The notes beneath the pieces were generated by a model that saw only the letters and a program-made list of their open reading frames with translations, had not been told where the DNA came from and did not search any database. Positions 1-9,317 of a DNA stretch of 64,000 nt are shown piece by piece; the stretch's first letter is position 1; every line of letters begins with the position of its first letter. Location: the NCBI GenBank assembly GCA_013115145.1, contig JAAPAO010000078.1:1-64000 (forward strand), read 5' to 3'. The DNA is from Perkinsus chesapeaki. Its lineage: Eukaryota; Perkinsozoa; Perkinsida; Perkinsidae. The translations under genes were made by a program, and so were the position numbers.

Positions 1-997
1 GATGCTCGTACACCTTAGCCACCCCATTGAGGTAGCGGTTCCCGAGGGTGTCCAACACTGTCCAACGGCCGAACTGGGATATCTCAAAATTGCTGATTCC
101 GGCTCGCCACATCCATTGAGACCCGCTGCGCCGCAGGGAGTGGGTCCCGTAACTTTCTGGGGACGCGCCACCGAACAGAGCTTTCACCCTCCTTAAAAGT
201 CCTGAGTATGTTAAACTATTGAATAGCATACCGTCTCTCTGTAGGGCTCCGCGTCCGTACCCGTCACACATGTAACTGTAGAGAGCGTGCACAGCGCAGA
301 GTGCGTCGCGGCAAACGGTGCCACGTGGCGTCACGCAGCCTATCCTTAAACACACGCCGCAACCAAATTGGTCTACTTTGCTCCTACGCACGTTGAGGCA
401 TGCCACAACTACGCCCTCCGTGGCTTCGAAGCGTACGTCGGCGCATCGCAGGGCTAGGCACTCTCGACACCTCAGCAGGCCAAAGAGGCAGAGGCGTATG
501 GCCACGATGTCGGCGGGCTCACCATCCGTGCCGGTGGTACCCGTGATGACAGCACCCCTGGCCTGCGCGACTGTCACGGCAATCTTGGCACCTGCGCGAT
601 CAGCTCCCTGCGGCTGCCCCCTTTTCACCGCAGTCAAAGCTCTTTTGACGTGCTCGGCCTCGATACGGCATAACTCGTATCCTTCCTCCAAGTTGCGCGT
701 CTTCAGTCCCGAGACGTATGTCCGGATCGTGCTGTAGGGGTAGCCCACCTTGTCCGTGACGTACACAAAAGCCAATAATATCCCTCCAGTCAGGGGGTAG
801 ATGTTACAAGGGTTGACGGACTGGCCGAAAAGGATGTCTCTCAGGAGCGTTTCTGCGGCTGTGTAAGTGCGGCGAGTACTGCCCGCCAATGCACCGTGCA
901 CCAGAACTGCGATCTCTCCCGCGACGTCCCTGCCGTCCTGAGCCGCACGGGCGAGGAAGCTCGCCGCATGCTGACGCCGCTCACGCCGGTCAGTCAT
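1..997 (-). CDS. Tyrosine recombinase (phage-integrase fold) of the DIRS-like element, 3' truncated by window
   Basis: An uninterrupted frame of about 332 codons starts at ATG 995-997, right after an in-frame TGA, and runs off the left edge. The catalytic signature of tyrosine recombinases is visible in order: the first Arg box as LLRCRECLALRCADV (approximately residue 180), the H-x-x-R box as THSLRRSG (approximately 290), a GRW that replaces the usual G-H-W/H, and the nucleophile candidate Tyr in NRYLNGV (approximately 325). Upstream, STRRTYTAAETLL and STIRTYVSGL look like the N-terminal SAM-like DNA-binding domain. In DIRS elements this enzyme integrates a circular cDNA. It sits 194 bp downstream of the RT stop. 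Confidence 0.8.
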   Translation of the reverse strand, partial: MTDRRERRQHAASFLARAAQDGRDVAGEIAVLVHGALAGSTRRTYTAAETLLRDILFGQSVNPCNIYPLTGGILLAFVYVTDKVGYPYSTIRTYVSGLKTRNLEEGYELCRIEAEHVKRALTAVKRGQPQGADRAGAKIAVTVAQARGAVITGTTGTDGEPADIVAIRLCLFGLLRCRECLALRCADVRFEATEGVVVACLNVRRSKVDQFGCGVCLRIGCVTPRGTVCRDALCAVHALYSYMCDGYGRGALQRDGMLFNSLTYSGLLRRVKALFGGASPESYGTHSLRRSGSQWMWRAGISNFEISQFGRWTVLDTLGNRYLNGVAKVYEH

Positions 998-1191
998 TCA
1001 GTCACGCAAGGGCCTTAGATGACCTAGAGATGAGACTGCGACCGAACAGAGCGCAACTCAATTCAAGGGTGACCAGAAACAGAACAGACATGTTGACCAC
1101 CGCATTCGGCACTACTGAGTTAGTAATACTCACCGCTGTCCATAAAACTAGGTACTCTGAGTACCGTACTCATATGGCCGGCAAAAGGCGT

Positions 1192-3201
1192 CTACGTTGA
1201 CCTCTGAATACTCTCTAAGGGTGCGGGGATCTCTAGCCAACCAGAAGGCATGCGTTGGCCGGAGCTCCTGGACAGCCGATCCGCGATGAGGTTTTCCTTG
1301 CTGGCAACTCTCCTTACTATAAAAGTGGTAAGCGTCAGTGCCGCGAGCGTCTCAACCATGCTTCGGAGCAGCTGTGCCAGGGCTGGCTTGGGGGAATACA
1401 TCTTCGTGAGAATGCCCTGTGTGGCAGTGTTGTCGGTGAACAGCACGACGTTGTAATCGGAACAGCTCCCGGCCGCTTTCTGAGCGACCGTTAGCGCTAA
1501 AGCGGCGGCCAGCAGCTCTAGCGCAACCATGTTGCGAGACTCCGTAGGCGCCGATACGTCTTTCAGCAAGCACTCCCATCCGCCTAACGCCGTGCCGCCC
1601 CCATGTTCTCGGACCGGCGTCCGGAAGAAAAAGACTTGCTCCGACCCGCCCGGGCCAGACAGTGCAATGACACCCCCCAAGGCGCTCAACGAGGCATCGC
1701 AGGCGATGGTTACCGTTCTCGATCTCGTGCAGACAACGCGAGAAAGAGCGCCCACTGGATGCCCCGAGTGTGGCTGATTGAGTAAAGACAAAAAGAAGGA
1801 AGATATGACGGCGACCTCACTGGTCCGTGGGCACTTTGCGACCTTCAAGAAGCGACCCTCCATCACGCCCTTCAGGCCGAAAAAAGGTTGAAGGTAAGGC
1901 TTCAGGAAGGGCCTCAGCTGACAATAGTGAGAGAGCTTCCCGGAAAGCGAGGCCAAATCCTCGATCTTTATCGACTCCGAGGCTAAGAGGGACGACAGCA
2001 AGAGCTTAGTTTTCGCCAGCTTGTCCGCCCCCAGGAAAAAGCTGGCCGAACCAGTGGGCTCCACCTCCAGAGTGACTCCGATGAACGTACCAGCACGCTG
2101 ACCCAGGCGCATCTTTTTAAAGCTGAGCCTCGACCCGAGGGCTGTCCATAGGAGCGATATCACGGTGCAAACCTCCGCGTAGTAGGTCGGGTCGACGAGC
2201 CAGAGGCCGTCGTCAACGTACATTAGCCCCGCGGCCGAACCGCAGGGCAGCCAAGAGCGCAAAATGCGGGACGCGCATATCTGGACAGCCCGCGCATAGC
2301 GCACGAACCAGAAGCCGCTCGAGTTCAGCCCGAAGGGCAGCGAACAATTCTCGAAATAGGAAGCCACCCCGCTGGCGTCCTCATGACAAAATGATAAATG
2401 TCGTCTCTCGTCAGGGTGGACTCTCAAGAAACGGTAGGCGCTCTCCAGGTCCAGCTCGAATATGAGCCATTTCCTGGTGGGGTATTGCTGCTGCAGCTCA
2501 CCAACCAATCTTCGTGTACAGGCGGTGGACGGAAGCTCGTTAGTGTTGGGCACGTTAGCCCGTAGGTTCACGTTGCCCCGGAGGTAATCGTCAATCACCC
2601 TCACGCCTCCGTCCTTCTTTGGGATTGCGCCTCTAGGGACGAAGCTGCGACCGCCGTCGTGCGCCTCCCTGTCATCCAACCGCTTAATGAAGCCTAACGC
2701 CTCCTCTTTCCGCAGCGTCTCCTCTACCGCATCGATGGCGATTGGATCCTTCATAGACGCATAATTCCTGAAACCCTCGCCAATCGCTTTGTTCGGGAAA
2801 GGAGGGTGGACTTTTTTGTTATACTTGGGAAAGAGGGGGCAGACGGCGATCTCTCGCGAGATGCCGATCGGCAAACCTTCTCGACAGAGCTCCCCGATGT
2901 CACCGTCGTCAACTCCCAATCTGTCAACTAGGATGCCGAGGAGCTTCCCGTCCACGCGATTCGCCGGCGACGCCGCATCAATCGCGAGGCCGAGTGAGCG
3001 GTGGAGCTCGACCCTCGCGCTCCCAGCGGCCACCTCGGCCAGGGCCCTCAAGCTGATAACCTGTGCTTCCGTGGGCTGCCCCTCCACGGCTTGGAGGGCC
3101 TCCACGAAACCCGATGACTGGCCTGCTCGCCATAAAATGGCGGCAAACTCGCTGCCGAAGGCTTGGTTAGCACCAGAAAGAGGGTCCTCCTTACCCGGCA
3201 T
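1192..3201 (-). CDS. Reverse transcriptase - RNase H polyprotein of DIRS-like element
   Basis: 669 codons from the only in-frame ATG (3199-3201). The frame stays open and looks coding up to about 3438 (an acidic stretch ...DIFDDDHFKDGG), so the true N-terminus may come from splicing, frameshift from gag or a non-AUG start. The RT domain shows LIFELDLESAYRFLRVHP (palm motif A), LPFGLNSSGFWFVR (thumb/fingers B-like) and the catalytic box LMYVDDGLW (motif C, YVDD). An RNase H-like domain follows: TIACDASLSALGGVIAL with the first Asp, ALELLAAALAL with the Glu, LFTDNTATQGIL with the second Asp, and SKENLIADRLSR with the last Asp. This RT-RH organisation, with no integrase or protease in the frame, is typical of DIRS-type elements. 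Confidence 0.85.
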   Translation of the reverse strand: MPGKEDPLSGANQAFGSEFAAILWRAGQSSGFVEALQAVEGQPTEAQVISLRALAEVAAGSARVELHRSLGLAIDAASPANRVDGKLLGILVDRLGVDDGDIGELCREGLPIGISREIAVCPLFPKYNKKVHPPFPNKAIGEGFRNYASMKDPIAIDAVEETLRKEEALGFIKRLDDREAHDGGRSFVPRGAIPKKDGGVRVIDDYLRGNVNLRANVPNTNELPSTACTRRLVGELQQQYPTRKWLIFELDLESAYRFLRVHPDERRHLSFCHEDASGVASYFENCSLPFGLNSSGFWFVRYARAVQICASRILRSWLPCGSAAGLMYVDDGLWLVDPTYYAEVCTVISLLWTALGSRLSFKKMRLGQRAGTFIGVTLEVEPTGSASFFLGADKLAKTKLLLSSLLASESIKIEDLASLSGKLSHYCQLRPFLKPYLQPFFGLKGVMEGRFLKVAKCPRTSEVAVISSFFLSLLNQPHSGHPVGALSRVVCTRSRTVTIACDASLSALGGVIALSGPGGSEQVFFFRTPVREHGGGTALGGWECLLKDVSAPTESRNMVALELLAAALALTVAQKAAGSCSDYNVVLFTDNTATQGILTKMYSPKPALAQLLRSMVETLAALTLTTFIVRRVASKENLIADRLSRSSGQRMPSGWLEIPAPLESIQRST

Positions 3202-3614
3202 CTGGCATGCGCCCCCATCCTTAAAATGGTCGTCGTCGAATATATCGCTATTTATGGCATCGGCGGCCTCCGCTTGGAGACCCCGGAGTGCGTCCTCGAA
3301 ATCATCGACGCAGTCGTGCTTACTCTCGAGTTGTGCGCGGAGGCGCTTCGCGATAGGCGCTGCATTGGCATCTGAGGGGAGGTGCCTCCGACCAACTTCG
3401 GTTACACAAAGCCACGAGATATACGGAAAAAAACTAAGCTATGCTGAGCATGTCTTGAGCACTGAGCGCTACGCCAGACGCGCGACGCCTTCGGAGGAGG
3501 CAGAGGCAGAGTAGAAAGGAATAGAAAAGGAAAGAAGAAAAGCAGTAAACGCTGGTTGACCAGACATCGCGATTAGAACAATTATAGTTCTATAGTTCAA
3601 CTATAGGCCTGCCC

Positions 3615-4856
3615 TTACTTACCGGAGGCTTGGAACTGAGCGTCGCTAGCACGACCGCGGCCGCGCTGCGGGCGACCGTCTTGGCCCTTCCCTCCGGTTC
3701 TGTGGGCGAAAATGCAGTTGTCACCGTAGGAGCACTTCCCGGTCCGCTCGAAACGTCGGCAAATTGTAGATGAAGGATTGGCAGATGAGCTTGTGCGCGG
3801 CCCGTGGCCGATGCCCAGAGCAGGCCTGAACGACTCCCTGTGGCAGGTGACGATGTCGGAGTTGCCGGTGATAAGCTGGGGGCCGATCTCAGTCGGATGG
3901 CTAACGGCTTCGAGTCTCAGCTCGGCGTCTAGCCGCCTAAGGGTGTGTATGTCAGACTGGAGACAGTTGTCACATAGGCGCATCAGGTAAAGTAACCCCT
4001 CGGCAGGGTTGAGTTTTTGCAAGATGCAATGACCGACCAACCAGCGCGAGATGTTGAGCAGGAGGTCCGCGGCTCCGAAAGAAGAGCGGGGCATGCCAAC
4101 CGCATCTTCAGCGACCTCGATGTCACCAGAAGCGGGGTTGTACCACATACGCCTCTTGATTTGCCCGCCCACCGGCGAGAAACTGCATTCGTCCTCCCTA
4201 ACGGGCTCGCCCCTGCGGATCTTCGCGAAAACCTTAGCAGAGAGCAGGAACCTCGAAGGGATATGCACGTTGTAGGTCTCTTCGAAACTCTGTCGCATGG
4301 ACTCCAGCGCCGGATCAGGTGGCACGTCCGAGGTTTGGGCCGTCGGACCAAAGACTCCGCCCAGCGCTCTCAAGGCGTAGATGTTGGAGGGGCAGCTGAG
4401 GCTGCCTGCCAGCTCGGCACAGTCACCCATGTTTTTGAAGAGCTCCGGCACCACGATACCATGACGCACCAGCACAGATGAGACGTCGTACTGGGCGGTA
4501 GGCACGAGCTTGTCGCGGATGAAGGTCACGACCTCCGCGGGTAGCATGAACTCAGCTCCTGGGTATAAACCCGACTGCTCGGCCGCATCGGCGTTCAGAG
4601 TAGGTACCTCATACGCGGCAAAAGTCCCCTGAGTAGCCGGAGGGGTGCTGCCAGCCTGACGCGCGAAACCCTCGCCCGCACCGGTGGGCGGGGGGGTCGA
4701 GTTAGGGGTAACCGACACCCCGGAAGCCGCGCCGGTCAGACCTGCCTCCACCGTTGCGCCGGTAGGAGTCGGACCAGTAGAAACTAGGGACGCTGCCCGA
4801 AGCCACAGGATGAGGCTGGACGACATTGCCCTGCTCGTCGACACGAATGGACCCAC
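3615..4856 (-). CDS. Gag-like protein with CCCH zinc finger
   Basis: A 413-codon ORF upstream of RT on the same strand. Residues 1-95 are Pro/Thr/Ala-rich and low in complexity. A central region (about 100-330) has hydrophobic helices, as in capsid-like proteins. Near the C-terminus CRRFERTGKCSYGDNCIFAH is a canonical C-x8-C-x5-C-x3-H finger, followed by a Gly/Arg-rich basic tail. A CCCH finger in place of the usual CCHC zinc knuckle is uncommon in gag proteins. An overlapping frame (4702-5079, beginning MAKAPGSS) has a more coding-like N-terminus, so a single frameshift near 4760 may separate the two halves. Role is inferred from position, not from homology. Confidence 0.6.
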   Translation of the reverse strand: MGPFVSTSRAMSSSLILWLRAASLVSTGPTPTGATVEAGLTGAASGVSVTPNSTPPPTGAGEGFARQAGSTPPATQGTFAAYEVPTLNADAAEQSGLYPGAEFMLPAEVVTFIRDKLVPTAQYDVSSVLVRHGIVVPELFKNMGDCAELAGSLSCPSNIYALRALGGVFGPTAQTSDVPPDPALESMRQSFEETYNVHIPSRFLLSAKVFAKIRRGEPVREDECSFSPVGGQIKRRMWYNPASGDIEVAEDAVGMPRSSFGAADLLLNISRWLVGHCILQKLNPAEGLLYLMRLCDNCLQSDIHTLRRLDAELRLEAVSHPTEIGPQLITGNSDIVTCHRESFRPALGIGHGPRTSSSANPSSTICRRFERTGKCSYGDNCIFAHRTGGKGQDGRPQRGRGRASDAQFQASGK

Positions 4857-5390
4857 CGAGAGGACTCTGGCTGCCCTCGACCGCTCCAGCGGGGATGGTA
4901 CTGTTAGCTGGTGAGGACATTGTAGGCGGAAACGAAACCGAGGGGGAAAAAACCTGGTCAGCGGACCCGAATAAGAGGTTGGTGCCGCACGACACCACCG
5001 ACCGCCGTTGGCCGCGCGGAAACCCGATGTCCCTAGCCCAGCAAGCTGCCGCTAGGGACGAACCAGGTGCCTTAGCCACGGCCTAGGACCCAAGGAAACG
5101 GTAAGAGCCGCAGAACTGTTGGAAGCCTATGTTCAGGGTTCCTCGAGCTCGCGAATCTACCAGTGTCCTTGAACCCACACTCCCGGATGGGAGCGGTATA
5201 GCCCTCCGCCCGAGCTGGGGCGTAAAATAAGTCGCAAGCGGCGACAGTTATCGGGAAGCGACTGACCACGATACCGGTTGCCGCGAGCCGTTTCGCGAAA
5301 CCGCACGCAGACGATGAGCTGCGCACCACGGATGATACGATATTGTGTCGCGGAAGCGCGCTGCGTGCCGCGCCCATCCGCATCGGTATT

Positions 5391-5989
5391 TAACATGCGT
5401 TAACATGTTAACACTCAGAAATAGCAGCAGTGGTTTAACGACGGATGTATGAGTTTCTTTGACTTTAAGTGTAGATTCTGATGATACGTTACTAAGAAGA
5501 AGATGAGTTTAGTAGAATCTTGGAAGTCTCCAAAGTGTTACAACTTATACTTGCACTGGAGAGCGAGTCGAGAGTTCTTGGATTGGGAACTGCCCCTCAA
5601 GCATTGCTAATAAGGTTTGAGCTGGGTATTGGAGGTTTTCAGTCGCGGAAGTAGCTGCAAACAACAAGCCGGGCAATCCTTGCGAACTATCGCGCTCACC
5701 AGATCCGTGAGCAGGCGAGGTATCAGCCTACTTTCTACTAGAAAACATTCATTAACCCGACTCAATGGACATGAGAAATTCATGAAAGAGACTTCTATTC
5801 TAAAGTGGCCCGAAGCGCCCGGAGTTGCCGCAAGTATAGTATATCCATCATTGACAGTCGCCCAGATAGTGAGCCCGTAGCAACCATGAGCAGTCTCCTT
5901 AGTGCCCATTGGGCGCAGATGTAGACTTATATAGTACTGAGGTATTACTGATGCTAAACCGAGTTAGCAGAGCTCGCTAAACCGAACTA
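5391..5989. other. No supported gene
   Basis: Flank between the retroelement and the first secreted-protein gene. Short overlapping ORFs exist on both strands at 5607-5909, but none shows family features and they shadow each other. I see nothing definite here. Confidence 0.5.
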
Positions 5990-6463
5990 TCATTTGCTCA
6001 AATAAACAGGGAACATATAACCATCATCGAAATATACAGCATAATGACAGTCGGCAACGGAAACGTGAAGGACCTTAGTGGTCACATTGACCCGGTTACG
6101 CAGCAGATCGCAACAGGTTTCAGGAAGCGGGCATTCCGCTTCCGAATCAGTTCCGTAGCAGAACGTTTTGCAGATAACTTCAGGATCCTTGCCCCAGATG
6201 TAGATCTTCGTAGCATACTCTTTCGCCTTATCTACCGTTCTTAAAGCTTGGCCAAAGAACATGACGAAGTGATTCCCCTTCAGTTCTCCCTCATATAAGC
6301 CATTTTGCACTCTACATGGTGAAGGGCACCCCATCGCGAAAAATGATACAACCCATACAGCGAGCAGCAGAAGTGGTCGCTTGACCTTACCACGAATCTC
6401 GATGAACTCTCGGAGGCTTGAGGAAGAAGCGAAGAGGGCCATGATCGAGGACAATGTCAGCAA
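5990..6463 (-). CDS. Small secreted cysteine-rich protein, family 1 (paralog of 8176-8634)
   Basis: 157 codons, no intron needed. A hydrophobic stretch PLLLLAVWVVSFFAMGC at residues 30-46 looks like a late signal peptide or signal anchor. It is followed by CPSPCRVQNGLYEGELKGN and a Cys-rich tail with 11 cysteines after the hydrophobic stretch, among them CKTFCYGTDSEAEC, CCDLL and CHYAVYFDDG. The ORF at 8176 aligns through this whole length (VSF-x4-GCP-x2-C, G-x-YEGE-x2-GN, C-x2-NCYG, C-x2-A-x-FD). It resembles no functional family I recognise. Lineage-specific secreted families like this are common in parasitic alveolates, which makes a host-interaction role plausible but untested. The pair is transcribed divergently, 1.7 kb apart. 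Confidence 0.7.
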   Translation of the reverse strand: MLTLSSIMALFASSSSLREFIEIRGKVKRPLLLLAVWVVSFFAMGCPSPCRVQNGLYEGELKGNHFVMFFGQALRTVDKAKEYATKIYIWGKDPEVICKTFCYGTDSEAECPLPETCCDLLRNRVNVTTKVLHVSVADCHYAVYFDDGYMFPVYLSK

Positions 6464-6647
6464 CTTGACCGATGGAGATGGTCCCTCGTTGTGTCGTATA
6501 ATTCATGTGAAGCGTGGCATCTTACGGACTCCAGATTGCACAACGCGTAATTGTCCGATAATTGGACTCTGATTCCATTTACATAACGAGTAGACCGCAC
6601 GATATGTAAAAACACGTGGCCGAACCAGCTTGATACTACCAGATGAA

Positions 6648-6698
6648 AAGTTGCGACAATGACTCATTGTCGCAACTTTCCCCTCAGAGGGGAAAGTT
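6648..6698. repeat. Two overlapping perfect palindromes
   Basis: 6648-6678 is an inverted repeat with perfect 15-bp arms around one base (arm AAGTTGCGACAATGA). 6674-6698 is another with 12-bp arms around one base (arm AACTTTCCCCTC). They overlap by five bases, about 190 bp upstream of the start of the secreted gene at 6463. Confidence 0.9.
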
Positions 6699-7042
6699 CC
6701 ACATTTGCAAAATCAAGTTCGTCTAGGGTTGATCCTGGGAAATGATCCATAGAGCATCACCGATGCAGCATCGGTGTTAAACACTAGCAGCTAGTCTCTT
6801 GATGGTGCCCGAAATCGTAAGTAGCGGAAATGCGGCAGTGGCAGGCTACCCTACTTGGTTACCGACGAACACTATGAATGTGTTACCACAAGCTTTATCA
6901 CGCGCTATTACGTGTTGAAACGTGCGTTGAGCAGCATTCACAATAGTGTGCAGAACATGAAGAAAATTCAATGGTGATTCCCGAATTGGACATCTGAGCC
7001 GCTGTTTTTCGCTCTTCGTCCATATGAACGGAGAAAAAGCAA

Positions 7043-7125
7043 CGATCCACATGGACGAACACACAGCGAGAAGAGAGCCAACAAATTCTTCTTCGCGCTT
7101 AGCTAACTCTCACAAGGGGAATTTG
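7043..7125. repeat. Diverged copy of a block also present at 36790-36875
   Basis: The stretch catggacgaacacacagc ... gagccaacaaattcttctt ... cacaaggggaat matches catatggatgaacacaag ... gagccaataaaggcttctt ... cgcaaggggaat at 36795-36872, which lies just upstream of the family-3 gene at 36970. Here it overlaps a short minus-strand ORF (6846-7064) that I do not regard as a gene. It probably marks an old segmental duplication between the two secreted-protein islands, or a shared upstream region. Confidence 0.5.
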
Positions 7126-7129
7126 CTGT

Positions 7130-8175
7130 TGTATATTCAGTAGGCATAAGGAGTGTACAGAATAGTTTCTCTAATTATTTATTTAGGCCTTAGATCTTCG
7201 ATCAGGCCCCGAGGTTGGTGTCGATTATCAAAGCTTAAATTGAAGGGAGTAATCCCTCAAAGGATATGAGCCCGACTCATTTGCTCATAAGCATATATTG
7301 CCCACTGTCGACGCGACGCAAACCTATCGGCGTGCGTGAAAGTCCATAAACCGACCACAGATTACCGACGGGCCATCGGGAACAATAATATCGATGGCTT
7401 GGTGTTCAAGCCATCAACTATATATCTTACCTGATCTATGAACTTATCGGTAGTTAGGCATACAACGCTTTTGAACATCCACTGGAAGTTCGAAATTGCT
7501 CTCCGTACGCTGTGTTCTTGAGTGATGCACCGTTACCCCTCTTTTGTTCTGGTGGGGAAAGTAAACTCGTGACACTTGTTGCTTACGAATATTCAACGGT
7601 TCATCTCGGTATGAGAATCCACGTATACAGATCCACGACAGTTATTACCCACCAAAATTGAGCGAGTTAAGGACTGAATGTAAATCTTCAATCTCTGGGA
7701 TCATATATTCTTGCACGCATGATGGTTGGGTACGTATCATGGTCGATATGCGGGATCTATGGTCGATATGTTCGTATCTATGCGGGCCTCATAATGGCTT
7801 CCAAGGCGAATGTTTCGCCGGTCTATCCAAATATCTCCGATATGTCAGACTTGTTCGACCAAGCCTCGAGTTTGACCATGACAATCATGCAAGGCGAAAA
7901 TAGAGTAAAAAAGATCCGAACTCCTTTAGCGTTCTTTCAGAGAAGCTATAAGCTCAGCTTATTGAGATATATCCGCATGAGCAGGTGGCGAGCAGTGGTG
8001 CAGGCAATAAATAAATGATTTCAACAATCCATGGGAGATGACCGAACACCATGTGATAGTAAACTTACAATCCTATGGCACAAATTCGATTGTAGTAGAA
8101 TTCCCACAACCAGCGCTGCACCGTGGGTCTTGTCCCTAGGAACCAATTGCAGATGTTTATTCATACCTATTCCCG
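7130..8175. other. No supported gene
   Basis: AT-rich intergenic DNA. The only notable item is a short direct repeat of atggtcgatatg at about 7739 and 7760. Short ORFs here lack recognisable features. Confidence 0.4.
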
Positions 8176-8634
8176 TTGATGACTCTCTTCCCCACCTACC
8201 CAGATCCCCACGACTCCATCGTTAGGGACAGAAAGGTCAAATCTACTCTTGTGCTACTTACTATGTGGCTTGTATCATTTTGCGGGATAAAGGGGTGTCC
8301 TCCAAAATGTGTCATAAGCCATGGTGTGTACGAAGGAGAGTTTGATGGAAATGTCATGCATCTGACTATACCATTCGAGGCAAAGATAAAAGGTGAATTC
8401 ACTGCGGATCTGTTCATCAACAGCACTAAGTCCGCATTCACATGCTCAAAGATGAACTGCTACGGACAAGATTTGCCTATTAATTGTCAACTTGGAACAT
8501 GGTGCAGTAATAAGCTACGCGACAATACAGGTGTGAGCTCGGCCGGTGTCCACTTGACCCTCGACCCCGAAGCCTGCTATTATACTGCGTTCTTCGATAA
8601 CGGCCCAGACTTCCGAGTCGGTCTTATTGCATAA
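8176..8634 (+). CDS. Small secreted cysteine-rich protein, family 1 (paralog of 5990-6463)
   Basis: 152 codons, single exon. Residues 24-40 (TLVLLTMWLVSFCGIKG) form the hydrophobic signal segment, aligned with the same segment of the paralog. The chosen start keeps the M-x-TL opening shared by both proteins. The mature part has GCPPKCVISHGVYEGEFDGN, then KMNCYGQDLPINCQ, WCSNKL and CYYTAFFDNG, so the cysteine order of the paralog is kept. One N-glycosylation sequon (INST) is present. Function unknown. An extracellular or parasitophorous location is inferred from the signal segment and disulfide-type cysteines. Confidence 0.75.
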   Translation: MMTLFPTYPDPHDSIVRDRKVKSTLVLLTMWLVSFCGIKGCPPKCVISHGVYEGEFDGNVMHLTIPFEAKIKGEFTADLFINSTKSAFTCSKMNCYGQDLPINCQLGTWCSNKLRDNTGVSSAGVHLTLDPEACYYTAFFDNGPDFRVGLIA

Positions 8635-8639
8635 GTCGT

Positions 8640-9317
8640 GCACATGAACCAACTCAACAACCTACCCAATCGTTGTCTCTATCTCAACCCCGCAAGTGCT
8701 TCCAGCAGCACTCATTATTTTCTTTGTTGTACGTGTTATGAAGGATCCTTCAAAGTTGAACATTCCCTCTATGGAACACCCTTACAGTTGAGGCCTCCTA
8801 GTTCATCACAACACAAATTTACCTTAGGTCCAATTTCACATCATGGCTATATGATTCTCGGAGACAGTTAGCTTTATCGAACCCAATGCATTCGTTGTAG
8901 TAGCTGATGGGTCGACCAGACAGTTACTGTCTCCTATGGCTTAAGTTCTGATGGATCCACCACACCGGAGGGACCACCTCCAAATAATCAACTTCCAGTC
9001 CTCTTGTCCACATTGCGTTATTCGATAACTTGAATGAACTTAGTTTATTGAGTGGTTTAAGATATGTGAGACCTCCTCCTCCGCCGGGACAGAACTGGGC
9101 TCTTAGGCCCATCTATGTACGATAGTGCAGGATTGCTCCCATGATGAGAGCTACATCAGTTCGTATCAATCTGGTGCAGGACCCTTCACTTTGACAGGTT
9201 CCGGTGGTGCCGCTGATGGCTTTATCGCATGATCTCTCCTCTCTCAAGTGCCCCACTACTACAACAAACCAACAGATTAAGGAAAAGCTATTCATCTCGA
9301 AGCATGCTAGAGTCGCA
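8640..9317. other. No supported gene
   Basis: Intergenic stretch between a plus-strand secreted gene and the 3' end of the minus-strand coiled-coil gene. Both genes point into it, so it should hold both 3' ends. Confidence 0.4.

Larger units (their letters stand above)
1..5390 (-). mobile_element. DIRS-like tyrosine-recombinase retrotransposon, cut by left window edge
   Basis: Three minus-strand ORFs lie in the order gag-like (3615-4856), RT/RNase H (1192-3438) and tyrosine recombinase (1-997, running off the window). This combination of reverse transcriptase with a tyrosine recombinase, and no DDE integrase or protease seen, defines the DIRS/Ngaro/PAT group of YR retrotransposons. The region is clearly more GC-rich than the DNA after about 5390, so I place the 5' boundary near there, just before the repeated gttaacatgttaac sequence. 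The terminal repeats are not resolved because the 3' end lies outside the window. The RT and YR frames are open. The gag-like frame may have one frameshift near 4760, so the copy is young or only lightly decayed. Confidence 0.75.

Noticed and set aside
318-737. Plus-strand ORFs over the retroelement (318-737, 889-1200, 2789-3514, 4017-4481)
   Set aside because: They overlap the minus-strand recombinase, RT and gag frames, which have clear catalytic motifs. They are GC-driven shadows.
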